Below, one piece after another: positions 8,397-17,317 of a stretch of DNA of 64,000 nt. The DNA is taken from the NCBI GenBank assembly GCA_947471505.1, contig CANIWM010000008.1:1-64000 (forward strand), read 5' to 3'. The DNA is from Chthoniobacteraceae bacterium (GTDB lineage Bacteria; Verrucomicrobiota; Verrucomicrobiia; Chthoniobacterales; Chthoniobacteraceae). A program made the position numbers and the translations under genes. Numbering within the stretch: the first letter of the stretch is position 1; every line of letters begins with the position of its first letter. The notes beneath the pieces were generated by a model. The model worked only from the letters and a program-made list of their open reading frames with translations. It was not told the origin of the DNA and made no database searches.

Positions 8397-9152
8397 ATGA
8401 CCAGACTTACCAATAAAACCGCCGTCGTCACCGGCGCGGGCTCCGGCATTGGCCGCGCTATTGCCGAGCGCCTCGCTGCCGAAGGCGCGCACGTTTTCGC
8501 CGTAGAACCCACCGCCGAACGAGCCGCCGACACCCTCGCCGCCATCACCGCCGCTGGCGGAAAATGCGACGTTCTTTCCGCCGATGTCGCCGATACCGAA
8601 GCCATGCGCGCCGCCTTTGCCGCAGTGCCCAGGCTCAACATTCTCGTGAACAACGCAGGCATCGCCCACATCGGCAACGTCTCTGCGACGAAGCCCGAAG
8701 ACCTCGACCGCCTTTACGCCGTGAACGTGAGAGGCGTGTATCACGGCCTCCATTTCGGTGTGGAGAAAATGACAGGCGGCGGTGCGATCGTGAACATCTG
8801 CTCCGTCGCCGCGAAGCTCGGCATCTCCGACCGCTTTGCCTACTCGATGACGAAAGGCGCAGTGCTTAGCATGACGATGAGCGTGGCGCGCGATTACGTG
8901 GCCAGCGGTATCCGCTGCAATTGTGTCTGCCCGGCACGCATCCACACCCCATTTGTAGATGGCTACTTGGAGAAAAACTACCCCGACACCAAAGCCGAGA
9001 TGTTCGCGAAGCTCTCCGCGTGGCAGCCCATCGGCCGTATGGGCGAGCCCAGTGAGGTCGCCGCGCTCGTCGCATTTCTAGTTTCGGACGAAGCGGCGTT
9101 CATCACCGGCAGCGCCTACGACATCGACGGCGGGGTGACGCTGCTTCGATGA
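8397..9152 (+). CDS. Short-chain dehydrogenase/reductase
   Basis: 251 residues, a classical SDR. TGAGSGIGRAIAERLAAEG binds the dinucleotide, ILVNNAG is the family's structural motif, and S...Y-S-M-T-K (SVAAKLGISDRFAYSMTKGA) gives the catalytic Ser, Tyr and Lys. The C-terminus (GSAYDIDGGVTLLR) is the normal family ending. It should perform NAD(P)-dependent oxidation or reduction of an alcohol or ketone. The substrate cannot be assigned. Confidence 0.9.
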   Translation: MTRLTNKTAVVTGAGSGIGRAIAERLAAEGAHVFAVEPTAERAADTLAAITAAGGKCDVLSADVADTEAMRAAFAAVPRLNILVNNAGIAHIGNVSATKPEDLDRLYAVNVRGVYHGLHFGVEKMTGGGAIVNICSVAAKLGISDRFAYSMTKGAVLSMTMSVARDYVASGIRCNCVCPARIHTPFVDGYLEKNYPDTKAEMFAKLSAWQPIGRMGEPSEVAALVAFLVSDEAAFITGSAYDIDGGVTLLR

Positions 9153-9227
9153 GAGTTGAGAGTTGAGAGACCGCGCCCGCAACCCCGTATGATGTCATCT
9201 TTCGTAAATAAGCCGGCCGCTTGGAAA

Positions 9228-9267
9228 CGAATGGGAGAGGGGCTTAGGAAAGCCCCGCTCCCATTCG
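9228..9267. terminator. Long perfect hairpin between convergent genes
   Basis: CGAATGGGAG pairs with CTCCCATTCG and GGGGCTT with AAGCCCC, with one A/G mismatch and an AGGA loop. The 17-bp stem lies between the convergent dehydrogenase and gmd genes. A CTTTTTA run follows 13 bases later on the plus strand. It is likely a bidirectional terminator or a repeat-derived hairpin. Confidence 0.5.
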
Positions 9268-9313
9268 CCCTACGATGCGGCTTTTTACTTTGGGCAAGCA
9301 GCGCGACGCTCCG

Positions 9314-10303
9314 TTAGCGGACCTCGCGTTTCACGTTCTCGAGGTCGGCATCTACCATCAATTTGGTGAGGCCGATGAAGGTCGTTTGCGGTTCCCAGCC
9401 GAGCTTGGCTTTCGCTTTTGCGGGGTCGCCGATGAGGAGCTCGACCTCTGCGGGGCGCTCGTAGCGGGCGTCGTATTTTACGAACTCCTGCCAGTCGAGC
9501 CCGACATGCGCGAAGGCCACTTCGCAGAACTCGCGCACGCTGTGGGTCTCATTCGTCGCGAGCACGTAGTCGTCGCCTTCTGGCTGCTGGAGCATCCGCC
9601 ACATGCCCTCCACGTATTCCTTCGCGTAGCCCCAATCGCGCTTCGCGTCGAGGTTGCCGAGGTAAAGTTCTTTCTGCATCCCGAGCTTGATGCGGGCTAC
9701 GGCGCGGGTGATTTTTCGCGTCACGAACGTCTCACCCCTGCGCGGGCTTTCGTGGTTGAAGAGGATGCCGTTGCTGGCGTGCATCCCGTAGCTTTCGCGG
9801 TAGTTCACGGTGGCCCAGTAGCCGTACACTTTCGCGACGGCGTAGGGGCTACGGGGCCAAAATGGGGTGGTCTCTTTCTGCGGGACTTCCTGCACTTTGC
9901 CGAACATCTCGCTGCTGCTGGCTTGGTAAAAGCGCGCTTTCACCTTCGCCTCGCGGATGGCTTCCAAAATGCGGATCGTCCCGAGTCCGACGATATCGCC
10001 CGTGTATTCTGGGATGTCGAAGCTGACGCGCACATGGCTCTGCGCGCCGAGGTGGTAGATTTCATCGGGTGTGACGCGGTCGATGAGGCGGGTGAGGCTC
10101 AGCGAATCGCTGAGGTCGCCGTAGTGCAAAAACATGCGCACGCCGTTGACGTGCGGGTCTTGGTAAAGGTGGTCGATTCGTGAGGTGTTAAACGACGATG
10201 CGCGGCGGATGATGCCGTGAACTTCGTATCCTTTTTCGAGTAGTAGGTCGGCGAGGTAACTGCCGTCCTGACCGGTGATTCCAGTAATAAGCGCTTTCTT
10301 CAT
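9314..10303 (-). CDS. gmd: GDP-mannose 4,6-dehydratase
   Basis: 329 residues, an extended [23 protein letters not shown] binds NADP. The family-specific signatures [31 protein letters not shown] and [13 protein letters not shown] (catalytic Y-x3-K) are all present, as is [14 protein letters not shown]. It converts GDP-mannose to GDP-4-keto-6-deoxymannose, the branch point to GDP-fucose, GDP-rhamnose or GDP-perosamine. The mannose-1-phosphate guanylyltransferase at 36960 could supply its substrate. No fucose synthase gene lies beside it. Confidence 0.96.
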   Translation of the reverse strand: MKKALITGITGQDGSYLADLLLEKGYEVHGIIRRASSFNTSRIDHLYQDPHVNGVRMFLHYGDLSDSLSLTRLIDRVTPDEIYHLGAQSHVRVSFDIPEYTGDIVGLGTIRILEAIREAKVKARFYQASSSEMFGKVQEVPQKETTPFWPRSPYAVAKVYGYWATVNYRESYGMHASNGILFNHESPRRGETFVTRKITRAVARIKLGMQKELYLGNLDAKRDWGYAKEYVEGMWRMLQQPEGDDYVLATNETHSVREFCEVAFAHVGLDWQEFVKYDARYERPAEVELLIGDPAKAKAKLGWEPQTTFIGLTKLMVDADLENVKREVR

Positions 10304-10433
10304 TTGGGCTGTAAACGCTTAGCAAATGGCACGCCAGTGGCGGATTGGCTAGTTGGATTGTATGAAAACGGAGCGATTCCGCCTTTTCCGCAGCTTGCAC
10401 ACCGGCCCATCTTCCCGATATATCCGGTGCGTT

Positions 10434-11693
10434 ATGACTTTTCACCCTACCATTCTTGCCGTGCTCTTCGCGCTGGCGCTACCTGCCGTATCTCAAAAAA
10501 ACGAGGAACCCGCAGCGCCGCCGCCACCGCAGCAAGACGGAGTGCGCATCACTTTTGCACCGCCGCCGATGGAGGGGACGCTCAGCGTTGGCGTCTATAA
10601 TGGAGAGGGTAAACTCATTCGCACCCTGCACAAAGAGGCCACGAAGAAAGATTTCACCGTCGGCGTGAACGGCTTCATCACGACATGGGATGGCAAGGAC
10701 GATGCCGGCAACGCCCAGCCTCCCGGAAAGTACGGCGTGCGCGGCTGGATGGTCGGCGACCTCGGCGTAGAGGGTGTCGCGTATCACGGCAACGACTGGA
10801 TGAAAGCCGACGACTCTCCACGAGTCATCCGCGCCGTCGGGGTGAAAAACGTGGGCCAAGATGAAATCCACGTCTGGCTCGAACACGTCCGAGGCGATCA
10901 ACTTGAGTTCTCTTGGAGTATGAAAAAGGAAGGCGCAGAACCGCCGAAGGTGGACGCAATCGCCATCGCCGAAGGCGGCAAACTGCAAGTCCGCAAATCC
11001 GGCGAGCCACCAATAAATGTCGCCCTCGCCGACGATGAGAAGGCCATCACTGCCACCGTCGGATTTGGCAATACGGTGTGGGCGATCATGGAGACAGCCA
11101 TCGGTCGCGAGGTCCGTGCTTATTCATCCAGCGGCGAGTTTCTCCGCCGACTCTCCTACGCCAAAGATGAACCCGCGCCGCAGCAGCTCGCAGCGTCCAT
11201 GTGGAGCGAGACGATCTTTTTGATCGAAGAAGGCGGCGGCGAACAGCGAGTCCGCGCCCTCGCCCTAGGTGCCGCGCCTTTGCCCGAAGGCGAAAAGAAA
11301 TCCACCTGGAAAGTCGTCTATCTCAAGCGCATCATCGCTAGCGCGAAATTTGAAGACATCGCCGCAAAACTCGGACGTCCCAAGCCCTTCGTTCCCGAGG
11401 CTGAAATCAAAATCACCTCCAAGCCCAACCCTCTTGCCGAGAACAACGCCAAATCCGAACTAGCCGTCCGCATCGCCACCGCACCCGGCGGAGCTGTCTT
11501 GGAAGCAGCCGACGGACTCCCGCTCATCCACCTCAGCGACACGCCCGGCTTGAAGTGGGCCGTCATGGCCCGCGAAGGCGATGCCATCACCGTCCTCCAA
11601 GGCGACGGGGCGCTCGTGGAAGAGTTCAAGATCAGCAAGCAATCGAACGTGATGTCCTTCGACGCTGGCGAGTACGAGCTGAAGGCGAAGTAG
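10434..11693 (+). CDS. Secreted protein with FlgD-like Ig domain
   Basis: About 419 residues from the ATG at 10434, which opens a good signal peptide (TILAVLFALALPAVS). A Pro-rich linker follows. The segment about 40-125 resembles the FlgD Ig-like fold: GTLSVGVYNGEGKLIRTL and the pattern TTWDGKDDAGNAQPPGKYGV. The remainder is beta-rich with no catalytic motif. An in-frame start 81 bases upstream would bury the signal peptide and is less likely. It is probably a cell-surface or periplasmic protein of unknown role. Confidence 0.75.
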   Translation: MTFHPTILAVLFALALPAVSQKNEEPAAPPPPQQDGVRITFAPPPMEGTLSVGVYNGEGKLIRTLHKEATKKDFTVGVNGFITTWDGKDDAGNAQPPGKYGVRGWMVGDLGVEGVAYHGNDWMKADDSPRVIRAVGVKNVGQDEIHVWLEHVRGDQLEFSWSMKKEGAEPPKVDAIAIAEGGKLQVRKSGEPPINVALADDEKAITATVGFGNTVWAIMETAIGREVRAYSSSGEFLRRLSYAKDEPAPQQLAASMWSETIFLIEEGGGEQRVRALALGAAPLPEGEKKSTWKVVYLKRIIASAKFEDIAAKLGRPKPFVPEAEIKITSKPNPLAENNAKSELAVRIATAPGGAVLEAADGLPLIHLSDTPGLKWAVMAREGDAITVLQGDGALVEEFKISKQSNVMSFDAGEYELKAK

Positions 11694-11711
11694 GCAAAAA
11701 AAACTCGACCC

Positions 11712-13187
11712 TCAACTAAACAGCGACTCAATAGGTCGCCCGAGCCCGTCTTTCGTGACGTAAAACGGGCGCTCCTCCACGACGTAGCTGAGCTTCGGCG
11801 AAATCCCCATCGCCTTATAAACCGTCGCGTGCAGGTCTTCGATAGACACGGGGTCTTTCACTGTTTTGCACGGGCGCTCGTCGGCAGTCTCGCCGTGAAC
11901 GTGACCGCGCTTCATTCCTCCACCGAAGAGCAGCACGGAGCCCGCTTCGGTAAAATGCCGATGCATCCCATAGAACTTCAGTTCCTCGATTTTGTCCGGG
12001 ACGCGAGCCTGCTCCCGCTGTTGGCTGTTCTGCTTTCCCTCAATGAGCATGTCGCGCGAAAACTCGCTCGCGAGCACCACGAGTGTGCGTTCCAAAAGGC
12101 CGCGCTCTTCAAGGTCGAGAATAAGCTGTGCGACCGGTGCATCGATCATCGCTTTCATCGCTTGAAGTTTCGTGTGGCCGTTCTCGTGGCAATCCCAATT
12201 TAGAAATGGAATATACTCCGTCGTCACCTCGATATACCGCGCGCCCGCCTCCGCTAGTCGCCGCGCCAGCAAGCACCCGAGCCCGAAGCGGCCCGCGCTC
12301 TGCACCTCATATACACCCTCGCGATCCAGCTTTAATCCCGTCACTTTCGCCGCATCAAAGCCTTGTGGCACATACTTCGCGACGCTCTCGGCGGGCTCCA
12401 GCGCGAGGTCGAATGCCTTCGCTTCCGGTGACGCCAGCAGCCGATGCGCGTTATCCATCGACCGCACAAACGACTCCCGCTGATACGCACTCCCCTCGCG
12501 CACCGGGCTCGCTTCGAGTAGCCGCTTGTAAAACTTATTCCGATCCGCAAACCGCCCCGGCGTCATCCCCTCCGGAGGCCGCACCGCCTGCGTCGCGTCC
12601 TGCGGGAACGGGATATTAAAAGGCCCATGCTCACTGCCGAGAAAGCCTGCGGTCGTGAATGACTTCAGCTCCTCACCCTCTCCGAGGTCAAGCCGCTGAC
12701 CAATATTGATAAACGCCGGAATCGCTGCATTGCGTTGCCCGAGCGTCCGTGCCATCACCGCTCCGATATGAGGCGCGGCCACCGATTGAGGCGGGACATA
12801 GCCCGTGTGCCAGTGATATTGATGCCGCGAATGCAGGATAAACCCGAGGTCCGCCACCTGCGCCGTACGAATCAGCGTTCCCCGATCCATCACCGCCGCC
12901 GTCTTTTCCAGCCCCGCAGAAAAGCGCACGCCATCCACACTCGTCGGGATACTCGGGAACGTGGACAACACAGCCTTCGACTCCACGCCTTTCTCAAACG
13001 GCGTGTAACGCTTCGGGTCGAATGTCTCCGTATGCGCCATCCCACCCGCCATCCACAGCACGATGATACAGTCCGCTCGAGGCGCAATTTTCTCAAGCTC
13101 GCCTGCGGCAAAAAGGCGCGGCTCATTCGCAGCCAACGCGGCCAGCGTAGCAGTGGAAGCAGACTTGAGGAAATCGCGGCGGTTCAT
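11712..13187 (-). CDS. DUF1501 family protein, Tat-exported
   Basis: 491 residues from MNRRDFLKSAS, a twin-arginine-type signal (an upstream start at 13226 would place 13 residues before it). It has typical DUF1501 features related to the sulfatase/alkaline-phosphatase fold: IIVLWMAGGMAHTETFDPK, LHSRHQYHWHTGYVPP, GRFGLGCLLARRLAEAGARY and VLASEFSRD. The family is abundant in Planctomycetes and Verrucomicrobia, usually paired with cytochrome/DUF1553 proteins. This copy instead ends an operon with an ECF sigma factor and an anti-sigma-like protein. A second copy is at 31701. Function is unproven; a role in exported carbohydrate catabolism is often supposed. Confidence 0.9.
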   Translation of the reverse strand: MNRRDFLKSASTATLAALAANEPRLFAAGELEKIAPRADCIIVLWMAGGMAHTETFDPKRYTPFEKGVESKAVLSTFPSIPTSVDGVRFSAGLEKTAAVMDRGTLIRTAQVADLGFILHSRHQYHWHTGYVPPQSVAAPHIGAVMARTLGQRNAAIPAFINIGQRLDLGEGEELKSFTTAGFLGSEHGPFNIPFPQDATQAVRPPEGMTPGRFADRNKFYKRLLEASPVREGSAYQRESFVRSMDNAHRLLASPEAKAFDLALEPAESVAKYVPQGFDAAKVTGLKLDREGVYEVQSAGRFGLGCLLARRLAEAGARYIEVTTEYIPFLNWDCHENGHTKLQAMKAMIDAPVAQLILDLEERGLLERTLVVLASEFSRDMLIEGKQNSQQREQARVPDKIEELKFYGMHRHFTEAGSVLLFGGGMKRGHVHGETADERPCKTVKDPVSIEDLHATVYKAMGISPKLSYVVEERPFYVTKDGLGRPIESLFS

Positions 13188-13252
13188 AGTGCCGACCAAT
13201 CTGGAGCAGGGAAGGAGGCGCATCAAGCCCGCTGATCAATCTCCTCAACTCT

Positions 13253-13819
13253 CTACATCTCCGCGATGTCGGGCATCGTCGGCATATCCGCCAAGCCGGG
13301 CGAAAGCGGGGTGCAGATGGCCGGTGCGGCTACGAACTGAAACTCGCCGCTATTCGCGGAAGCGGACGCAGACTGAAAACGTGCGGTCAATTCCTCCACC
13401 GACTTTGCGTAACCCTTTGCCTGAACGTCTCCGACGAGCGACTGCACGGCCTGACTCGCTGTCGCCAGCTTATCCACGGTGCCGCCAAGTTGCCAGATAG
13501 CAGGGCGCGTGACTCCGAAAGTGACGCCAGCCGCCAACAATGCCACCGCCGCCGTCCGGCGCATGACACCAAACCAAGTCCACATCGGGACATCGAGCAC
13601 GCGATCACGCTGCGCATCGTCGAGTATAAAGGTCGGGTCTTCTTCGAGTTCCAAGCCTTCTTTGAGCATCTCGCCCATTTCCAGCATGGCATAAACGTCG
13701 TTCCGGCATTCCTCGGAGACACCCAGCATACTCTCCACGTAGAGCCGCTCGTTGGGCGGCAACTCGTTGAGTGCGTAGTCTGTTAAGTCTTGGTCTGATA
13801 CTTTTCCTCTCATAGTCAT
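13253..13819 (-). CDS. Anti-sigma-factor-like membrane protein
   Basis: 188 residues. The N-terminal 60 residues (DLTDYALNELPPNERLYVES) match the cytoplasmic helical head seen in PVC-group anti-sigma proteins, without the zinc-binding His/Cys motif of ZAS domains. One transmembrane segment (about 86-103, RRTAAVALLAAGVTFGV) divides it from a periplasmic tail. It starts five bases after the ECF sigma factor gene, the standard arrangement for a sigma/anti-sigma pair. It would hold the sigma factor at the membrane until signalled. The role is inferred mainly from position and topology. Confidence 0.65.
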   Translation of the reverse strand: MTMRGKVSDQDLTDYALNELPPNERLYVESMLGVSEECRNDVYAMLEMGEMLKEGLELEEDPTFILDDAQRDRVLDVPMWTWFGVMRRTAAVALLAAGVTFGVTRPAIWQLGGTVDKLATASQAVQSLVGDVQAKGYAKSVEELTARFQSASASANSGEFQFVAAPAICTPLSPGLADMPTMPDIAEM

Positions 13820-13824
13820 TGGTC

Positions 13825-14463
13825 CTAGGAGGCCGCTTGTTTGGCTAAATAGATGATCTTCTCGTCTTTCTCATCGCGCTCGATCTTGGTGCGAAGGTTG
13901 CGCATCGCTGCGTTCAAAATAAATCCGACATTACCGACGCTCAGCCCGGTGATGGTGCTGATTTCTTGGTAGCTGTGGTTGCCGTGGAAGCGAAGGCGCA
14001 CGACATCCTGCTGGTTGCGCGGGAGCGATTTCACATGCTCCATGAGGCGGGCGACTTGCTCGCGGCGGGCCATGTCTTGCAGCGGGGTGATGCTGTCCAC
14101 GCGGCGATGCTCAAACTCCTCGTGCTCGACGTAAATATAGCGGTCCTCTTTCTTCAGCGATTTCAGCGCGCAGTTGCGGCAGACGGTGAAGAGCCACTGC
14201 GAGAGATGGCCTTCGATATTGGCCTGCTCCTGCGTGTGGAGGCGCATGAAGGTCTCCTGCACGGTATCCTTAGCCCGGTCGAGGTCTTGCAGGATGCTGA
14301 GAGCATATTGCAAAAGCGGACGCTCGAAACGCTCAAGAGCGCTTTGGACCCATTCAGATTTTTTAGTGGCTTTGGATTTGAACATATTTGGATGTCTGCG
14401 TTGTGGACCCGGAGGTCCGGTTTTTCTTGTAGTTTTTCTCGAAATTTTTTCTGGAGAGGCCAT
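13825..14463 (-). CDS. ECF-type RNA polymerase sigma factor
   Basis: 212 residues from 14463, or 186 from an alternative ATG at 14385 (MFKSK) that better matches family length. Region 2 is seen in LLQYALSILQDLDRAKDTVQ with FMRLH and LFTVCRNCALKSLKK. Region 4 is LPRNQQDVVRLRFHGNHSYQ followed by the helix-turn-helix EISTITGLSVGNVGFIL. No region 3 is present. Likely regulated by the membrane protein encoded next, and probably autoregulatory. The upstream gene encodes a giant Ala-rich exported protein, seven bases away. Confidence 0.92.
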   Translation of the reverse strand: MASPEKISRKTTRKTGPPGPQRRHPNMFKSKATKKSEWVQSALERFERPLLQYALSILQDLDRAKDTVQETFMRLHTQEQANIEGHLSQWLFTVCRNCALKSLKKEDRYIYVEHEEFEHRRVDSITPLQDMARREQVARLMEHVKSLPRNQQDVVRLRFHGNHSYQEISTITGLSVGNVGFILNAAMRNLRTKIERDEKDEKIIYLAKQAAS

Positions 14464-14470
14464 TGAGCGG

Positions 14471-17206
14471 CTACTTTTTCGCTGCTTCGTTAGCGAGATT
14501 CAACAGGTATTGTTCGACCATTGGGCCGTATTCTGCCGGGTATTTTTCGCCTAGCGATTGCTGAATCGCTTCACGCTCCCTAGCTGGGAGTGCGATGAAG
14601 TTTGCCTTTTTCAATGCAGCTTGCCGAGCCTGCCGCTCGACGGCCTGAGGATCGCCGCCGGCCTTGTAATCTTCAGCACCTTCGCCCGGCGGCTTGTCCG
14701 TGGAAGTCTGCTTTTTCCCCGTGCCCGAGCCGCGTCCAGGCTGCTGGCCTTGGCCTTTCATTCCGGGGCCGGGTTCCTGACCTTGGCCGGGCTGCTGGCT
14801 CGCGCCTGCTTGTTGCTGGCCGATGCCCGCTTGTTGTGCGGCCATCGCGGCGGCGGCTTGGGCGAGCTGCTGGGCGGCTTGTTGCGCGGCTTGTTGCGCG
14901 GGGGCATTTTGTCCGGCCATCGCTTGCGCTGCGCCGGTGGCGGCTTGCTGGGCCGCTTGCTGGAGTTCGGGGGAATTAGCGAGAGCTTCAGCGGCGGCTT
15001 GGCCGGCTTGTTGGGCGGCTTTTGCGAGTTGTTCGGCGGCTTTCGCCATCGCTTGCTGCGCGGCTTGCGGGCTTTGCTGGGCGGCTTGGGCGAGCGATTG
15101 CTGGGCGGCGTTGACGTCCTTCAGTGCTTCCTGAATTTGGTTGGCGGCTTTCGCGAGTTCGTCGGGCGTGAGGGGCTGTTCGTTGCCCATTTGCTTCATC
15201 GCTTCGGCGAGTTCTTTGCCCATCGAGTTTTTTGCGGCGAGCATCTTTTCAATCGCCTTTTGCGCGGCTTCGCGGGCTGGGGCGGCGTTGGTAGCTTCGA
15301 GTTCTCCCCGAGCGGAGCCCATGTCGAGCATTGCGTCTCCAAGTGCCTGCGTGGCGGCAAGTTGCAGTGCGCCGAGTGAGCCTTTGTACTCTTCGGTTTT
15401 CTCCTGAATTGCAGACTGCATTTGCGCCAGCCGCTTGAGTTCCTCTTTGCTCCGGTTCGCACTGAGGGCGGAGGCTTTTGCAGCGTCCAAATCAATGGAC
15501 TGCTCTTGTTCGATGAGCTTCGCCAGCTCTGCTAGTGCAGCCAGAGCGTCGGCGGCCTGTTGCTTGGCCGCTTCGGTCTTGGCCATTTCTTTCGCGATTT
15601 CCTGCGCGGCCTTTGCGAGGTTCTGCGCGGCTTGCGCGGCTTCTTCGCGGCCTTTGGCGGGGTCGGCGGCGGCCATTGCTTGCTCGCTTTGCTTTGCGTC
15701 GGCGACGGCGGCTTTCAGCGCCTCGGCGGCCATCGGGGCGAGTTCGGCAGCGCGCTCAGCCATCTTCTCGGCGCGGCGGGAGGCGTCAGCTTGCTGCTGG
15801 CGGTTTGGGGTGTCGCTTTTGGCGACGGCACCTTCTTCTTTAGCAAGGTTCTCGACGGCGCTTTTGAGCATTTCGAGGTTCTTCGTCTTGTCGCCGCCGC
15901 GTGCTGCGAGCATCTCGGCTTCTTCGGCGCGGATGCGGATGTCCTCGCGAGCTGCGGTCATTTTTTCGAGCGCGGCGGTCTGCTTTGCTGCGGCTTCGGG
16001 CGCGTTCATCGCTTTGAGGGCAGTCCGCGCTTCTTGCATGGCGCGGTTGGCGCCCTTGAGCGAGTCCAGCGCCTTCGGCACATCGGCCAAGTCTTGCGCG
16101 AGGAAGTCGTTCTTAATGGCGATGTCGCCCTGCTGGTCTTCGACGCGCCCTAGCACTGCGCTGTTCTGCGCCATCTCTTGATTGAACTTCGCCGCCATCT
16201 CCGGGTTCTGTTTGAGTTGATCCAAGGTTTGCTTCGGGTCGGCGGGGTTTACTTGGTCGGCAAGCCATTTATCCATCGCCTTCTCCACGGGATGCTTCGC
16301 GGTAGAGTCGCGTGTTTGCGTCTGCTCGGCGATGAGCTTCCCGAGTTCCGCCTCCGCCTTGCGCAAGCCTTCGGCGCCGCGCTCTCTCGGGGCGACGGCA
16401 CGCGCCACGCGGCGCAGCTCGTCCCGCCCGGAAATCTCGCTACCCAGCGCGGGCTGGAGCTGCCCGACTTTGAGCTGCTCTGCCGCGTTCTGCGTGTCTG
16501 CTTCCACCTTTTTGAGCTGCGCCTCGAGCTGTTTGAAATTCCGCGCCGCTTCCGCATCTGCGGGCTCTGCTGCGAGCTTGCGCAGACGGCCCGAAGCGAG
16601 CTGCACCTCTTGCGCAATCGCCGCCTGCTCGCCGCGCTGCGTCTCCATTTGCGCGTTCCGTATCGACTCCAAATTTGTCGCGCCCGCCCACTGCCCGATG
16701 CGGGCGAGCTGGATGCCGTTGCGGAGATTCTGCGCCTGCCGGTCGGCGAGTTCGTTCAGCCGTTTCGCGAGTTCTGCCGCCTCACCTTGCTGCGTGTGCG
16801 CGGCTAAAATGCGCGCCATTTCCACCGAGATCCGTTTCTGTGCGGAATACGCATCCGCCACCGTCTGCGCTGCCGCCACGCGATCCTGCACAGCCCGCGC
16901 TTGCTGGAGCAGGTCCACCACCGTCCGCATCTCCTCCACGCTCAGCCGGTCGAGCTGCCCGCGCAGCGCTTTCACCGTCAGCGCGTCGTCGCCGCCGAGA
17001 TGATTGCGCTCATACTCCCCCAGCATCGCATCCAGAGCAGCCACGAGATTCTTCGCCTGCGCTCCGATTTGCACCTGTCGCTGCTCTGCCTCGCGGATCG
17101 GCTCTGCGGGCAACGGCGCTGCAAAAGCGACGGAGCACGAAGACGCGGCGATTACCAACTGACAAGCCAGGCGGAGCGAAGAGTGAGTCATGGGTGGTGT
17201 ATTCAT
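14471..17206 (-). CDS. Giant Ala/Gln-rich exported coiled-coil protein
   Basis: About 911 residues from MNTPPMTHSS (a second Met at 17191 is possible), with a signal peptide ending near SVAFA. The rest is almost pure helix: long Ala/Glu/Gln/Lys heptads, then a Gln/Ala-rich stretch of roughly 150 residues of AQQAAQQ-type repeats, a Gly/Pro/Gln-rich unstructured segment (about 790-850), and a compact tail with LPAREREAIQQSLGEKYPAE. A similar short tail is familiar from large exported PVC-group proteins. A further 504 bases of open frame upstream overlap the permease gene on the other strand and lack the signal peptide, so they are excluded. First gene of the ECF operon. Function is unknown. Confidence 0.75.
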   Translation of the reverse strand: MNTPPMTHSSLRLACQLVIAASSCSVAFAAPLPAEPIREAEQRQVQIGAQAKNLVAALDAMLGEYERNHLGGDDALTVKALRGQLDRLSVEEMRTVVDLLQQARAVQDRVAAAQTVADAYSAQKRISVEMARILAAHTQQGEAAELAKRLNELADRQAQNLRNGIQLARIGQWAGATNLESIRNAQMETQRGEQAAIAQEVQLASGRLRKLAAEPADAEAARNFKQLEAQLKKVEADTQNAAEQLKVGQLQPALGSEISGRDELRRVARAVAPRERGAEGLRKAEAELGKLIAEQTQTRDSTAKHPVEKAMDKWLADQVNPADPKQTLDQLKQNPEMAAKFNQEMAQNSAVLGRVEDQQGDIAIKNDFLAQDLADVPKALDSLKGANRAMQEARTALKAMNAPEAAAKQTAALEKMTAAREDIRIRAEEAEMLAARGGDKTKNLEMLKSAVENLAKEEGAVAKSDTPNRQQQADASRRAEKMAERAAELAPMAAEALKAAVADAKQSEQAMAAADPAKGREEAAQAAQNLAKAAQEIAKEMAKTEAAKQQAADALAALAELAKLIEQEQSIDLDAAKASALSANRSKEELKRLAQMQSAIQEKTEEYKGSLGALQLAATQALGDAMLDMGSARGELEATNAAPAREAAQKAIEKMLAAKNSMGKELAEAMKQMGNEQPLTPDELAKAANQIQEALKDVNAAQQSLAQAAQQSPQAAQQAMAKAAEQLAKAAQQAGQAAAEALANSPELQQAAQQAATGAAQAMAGQNAPAQQAAQQAAQQLAQAAAAMAAQQAGIGQQQAGASQQPGQGQEPGPGMKGQGQQPGRGSGTGKKQTSTDKPPGEGAEDYKAGGDPQAVERQARQAALKKANFIALPAREREAIQQSLGEKYPAEYGPMVEQYLLNLANEAAKK

Positions 17207-17317
17207 AAAATGGACGGTTCGCACGTATAGCCACGTCTTTGGCGAATGTCTTGGATCAAATTGCGGACAAATGGCTTGCCGCACCGCGCCCCTTTCGCGC
17301 CTATCTGCGCCTGCTGA

